From an uncultured Leuconostoc sp. (GTDB lineage Bacteria > Bacillota > Bacilli > Lactobacillales > Lactobacillaceae): a DNA stretch of 8,549 bases. The stretch covers positions 1-8,549 of the forward strand of contig USIU01000040.1 of NCBI GenBank assembly GCA_900554745.1, in the 5' to 3' direction. Shown one piece after another: positions 7,377-8,549 of this stretch (within the stretch, counting starts at the first letter, position 1; each line of letters starts with the position of its first letter). The notes under the pieces were generated by a model, which ran no database searches, had not been told where the DNA came from, and was given only the letters and a program-made list of their open reading frames with translations. The position numbers and the translations under genes were made by a program.

Positions 7377-7417
7377 CAAAAGCGCATGCTTGACATATAA
7401 TCAAGCATGCGCTTTTG
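7377..7417. terminator. bidirectional Rho-independent terminator between convergent genes
   Basis: A perfect 17-bp inverted repeat (7377-7393 with 7401-7417) with a 7-base loop starts 3 bases after the permease stop. It has a GCGCATGC-rich stem, with an AAAA start and TTTT end that give a short U run on either strand. It ends 9 bases before the end of the convergent SMR gene, so it probably serves both. Confidence 0.9.
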
Positions 7418-7426
7418 CCTTGACGT

Positions 7427-7747
7427 TCATTCTCCAGCTGTGAGTTTGATGCCAATAATGGCCACAATGAGTAACCCGATGAAAAACCAAGTAATCGGCG
7501 AGAACTGATCGCGAAAGAGAACAACCCCCATCACAACTGATCCCACCGCCCCAATTCCTGTCCAAATTGGATACGCTAAACTAAATGGGAGCTGTTTCAC
7601 GGCCTGAATTAAAAAAGCCATACTGGCAATCAGACCAATAATTGTCACAATCACCCAACCGATTTTAGTGAAGCCTTGACTTAACTTCATCGTCGTCGCC
7701 CATAAAATCTCTGAAAAACCGGCCAACAATAAATATACCCATGACAT
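7427..7747 (-). CDS. small multidrug resistance protein, Gdx/SugE type (probable guanidinium exporter)
   Basis: A 106-residue inner-membrane protein with four hydrophobic helices, the normal SMR size; these work as antiparallel dimers driven by proton exchange. The central glutamate E13 lies in AGFSEILWATTMKLSQGFT. The binding-site residues described for the guanidinium exporter Gdx-Clo are all present at the same numbers: E13, W16, S42, Y59 and W62. This separates it from the EmrE/Qac drug-export branch, so export of guanidinium is the best guess. Position 60 is proline (AYPIWTGIG), where alanine is usual in the family as I remember it. The ribosome binding site GTGGAGA lies just before the ATG. 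It is unrelated to the sugar locus, converges on the permease and stands alone. I see no guanidine riboswitch in its 5' region. Some members export small hydrophobic amines, so the substrate is not certain. Confidence 0.85.
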   Translation of the reverse strand: MSWVYLLLAGFSEILWATTMKLSQGFTKIGWVIVTIIGLIASMAFLIQAVKQLPFSLAYPIWTGIGAVGSVVMGVVLFRDQFSPITWFFIGLLIVAIIGIKLTAGE

Positions 7748-7777
7748 ATTTTATCTCCACAACCATGCTGCACTTGG

Positions 7778-7801
7778 ATCAGTCGCTGCCTGCGAACTGA
7801 T
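7778..7801 (-). other. hairpin in the leader of the SMR gene
   Basis: ATCAGT-CGC and GCG-ACTGAT form a 9-bp stem with one bulged base (7795) and a 5-base loop, about 30 bases upstream of the SMR start. No U run follows, so it is not a simple terminator. The loop on the minus strand is AGGCA, not the ACGR loop of guanidine-II riboswitches. It could be a structural leader element or chance. Confidence 0.35.
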
Positions 7802-7880
7802 TAAGCCAGCGTTAGCATTATTTTATCTTAACTGTCAGTCTACCATGGTTATCGGGCCGAAACAATGTCCCCACCACATA

Positions 7881-7909
7881 GAAAAACGTCCGGTCCTAAA
7901 CCAGACGTT
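7881..7909 (-). terminator. Rho-independent terminator of the acetyltransferase gene
   Basis: AACGTC (7885-7890) pairs with GACGTT (7904-7909); after one C/A mismatch, GGT pairs with ACC around a 5-base loop. On the minus strand the hairpin is followed by TTTTTC (5 U), and it begins 6 bases after the acetyltransferase stop codon. The plus strand lacks a U run, so it acts in one direction. Confidence 0.85.
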
Positions 7910-7915
7910 AAAAAT

Positions 7916-8410
7916 TTAAACTGATTGGAGTACTTTTTCCATATTGTACCATTGTTCCCCAGCATGATTAGATTGTGATGGGCCGAGATTCGTAAACCCA
8001 TTTTTTTCATAAAAAGGAATCCGGTCGACTAGGCAAGTCAAAGCAATAGCTTCGCGTCCTGCGGTTTGTGCACGTGTTGCTAATTGCGATAATAATTGAC
8101 TGCCTAAACCAAGTCCGCGCGCTGCAGTATGGACAGCAACTGTTTGAACCGTTTGATAACCCCCTTGAGCAATATTTTTAGGATTTTCTTCATACATCCA
8201 GTCTTCAACAAAGCGTTGTTTAACGGCTGGCCCACAAATAAAACCAAGTACGCCCGCTTGTTCATCTTCAGCCACAATAAACGTTTCTGGGAAATTCGTG
8301 ATTCTGTCAAGATATTGGGCGCGCGTTCCTGCTTCATCCTGGTTGAACCCTTGATTTTCAATGGTCAAAATCATCTCGATATCATTGTGTGTCGCATTTC
8401 TAAATTGCAT
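7916..8410 (-). CDS. GNAT-family N-acetyltransferase, arylalkylamine/polyamine-acetyltransferase-like
   Basis: A 164-residue cytoplasmic enzyme expected to transfer acetyl from acetyl-CoA to an amine. Motif A is TVAVHTAARGLGLGSQLL (about 89-107) with the acetyl-CoA loop R98-x-x-G101-x-G103. The last helix region has IPFYEKNGF (131-139), where Y134 is the usual candidate general acid. The ending GEQWYNM and the ITNFPETFIVAE start resemble bacterial relatives of arylalkylamine N-acetyltransferase; the true substrate is unknown. The start at 8410 is the first possible ATG, because an in-frame TGA lies two codons upstream. The ribosome binding site is unusual: the good AAAGGA (8426-8431) is 15 bases away and only a weak AGG is nearer, so translation may be modest. 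It is a single-gene unit with its own promoter and terminator and has no evident link to the sugar genes. Confidence 0.85.
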   Translation of the reverse strand: MQFRNATHNDIEMILTIENQGFNQDEAGTRAQYLDRITNFPETFIVAEDEQAGVLGFICGPAVKQRFVEDWMYEENPKNIAQGGYQTVQTVAVHTAARGLGLGSQLLSQLATRAQTAGREAIALTCLVDRIPFYEKNGFTNLGPSQSNHAGEQWYNMEKVLQSV

Positions 8411-8442
8411 GTGTCAGCCTGCCCATCCTTTCAATTACGATT

Positions 8443-8471
8443 ATTATAGCAAACCATATACTTTTTGTATG
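8443..8471 (-). promoter_or_regulatory. promoter of the acetyltransferase gene
   Basis: Minus strand: perfect -10 TATAAT (8448-8443) with TG plus one base just upstream (8451-8449), an extended -10. The -35 at 17 bases, CATACA (8471-8466), is weak, which the extended -10 would compensate. The transcript would start near 8436. The remaining bases, 8472-8549, show no supportable feature. Confidence 0.7.
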
Positions 8472-8549
8472 CCCTATCATGAATGACGAACAGCATAGGC
8501 CCCATGTTAAACATCAATCATCACATCCCCCCACTGAATAACTAAAGGA

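Noticed and set aside
7390..7401. Exact TTGACA followed directly by exact TATAAT.
   Set aside because: There is no spacer between the two hexamers and both lie in the stem and loop of the terminator at 7377-7417, so they cannot form a promoter.
7811..7840. Promoter for the SMR gene (TAAAAT or TAAGAT as a minus-strand -10).
   Set aside because: No acceptable -35 lies 16-18 bases upstream of either candidate, so I could not support a call.
7748..7880. Guanidine riboswitch upstream of the Gdx-like gene.
   Set aside because: No ACGR-loop hairpin pair or other recognisable guanidine-aptamer core is visible by eye; only a hairpin with an AGGCA loop is present.
8473..8499. Short inverted repeat CCTAT/ATAGG at the right end.
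   Set aside because: A 5-bp stem with a long loop is expected by chance, and no gene or U run is attached to it.
1..8549. CRISPR arrays, tRNA or rRNA genes, insertion sequences, phage or defence genes.
   Set aside because: No spaced direct repeats, cloverleaf-like stretches, transposase frames or terminal inverted repeats were seen; nearly all the sequence is accounted for by metabolic and transport genes.

Overview
The window looks like chromosomal DNA of a lactic acid bacterium of the family Lactobacillaceae. The evidence is the combination of a Firmicutes-type GalT, a LacS-type permease with a fused EIIA domain, two good catabolite-responsive elements (CRE, the CcpA site), Gram-positive ribosome binding sites and moderate GC. 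The Weissella/Leuconostoc group is my best guess, from general resemblance only; no rRNA or tRNA is present to settle it.

Layout: positions 1-5290, all on the minus strand, hold (in order of transcription) a LacI/GalR-type repressor (5290-4274), a GH36 alpha-galactosidase (4203-1987), galactokinase galK (1938-760) and the first 250 codons of galT (750-1, running off the left edge). A divergent control region (5291-5459) separates the repressor from a plus-strand permease of the GPH family with a C-terminal EIIA domain (5460-7373). A 17-bp perfect inverted repeat (7377-7417) ends this gene and also faces the next one. To the right are two unrelated minus-strand genes: a Gdx/SugE-type small multidrug resistance protein (7747-7427) and a GNAT acetyltransferase (8410-7916) with its own promoter and terminator.

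How it works: the permease would import alpha-galactosides such as melibiose or raffinose, or galactose. The alpha-galactosidase releases galactose in the cytoplasm, and GalK and GalT feed it into the Leloir pathway. No galE or galM is in the window. Control can be read from the DNA. A 13-bp palindrome, ATTTTACTAAAAT, occurs as exact or near copies four times, only in the two intergenic regions flanking the repressor gene: two tandem copies between the divergent promoters and two over the alpha-galactosidase promoter. Each of the two structural-gene promoters also carries a CRE match, one over the permease -10 and one over the aga -35. The picture is substrate-specific derepression by the GalR-like protein combined with carbon catabolite repression.

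This is a coherent catabolic locus of known type. I see no undescribed system. The most instructive points are the operator architecture, the atypical hinge of the repressor and the exact conservation of LacS and Gdx functional residues.
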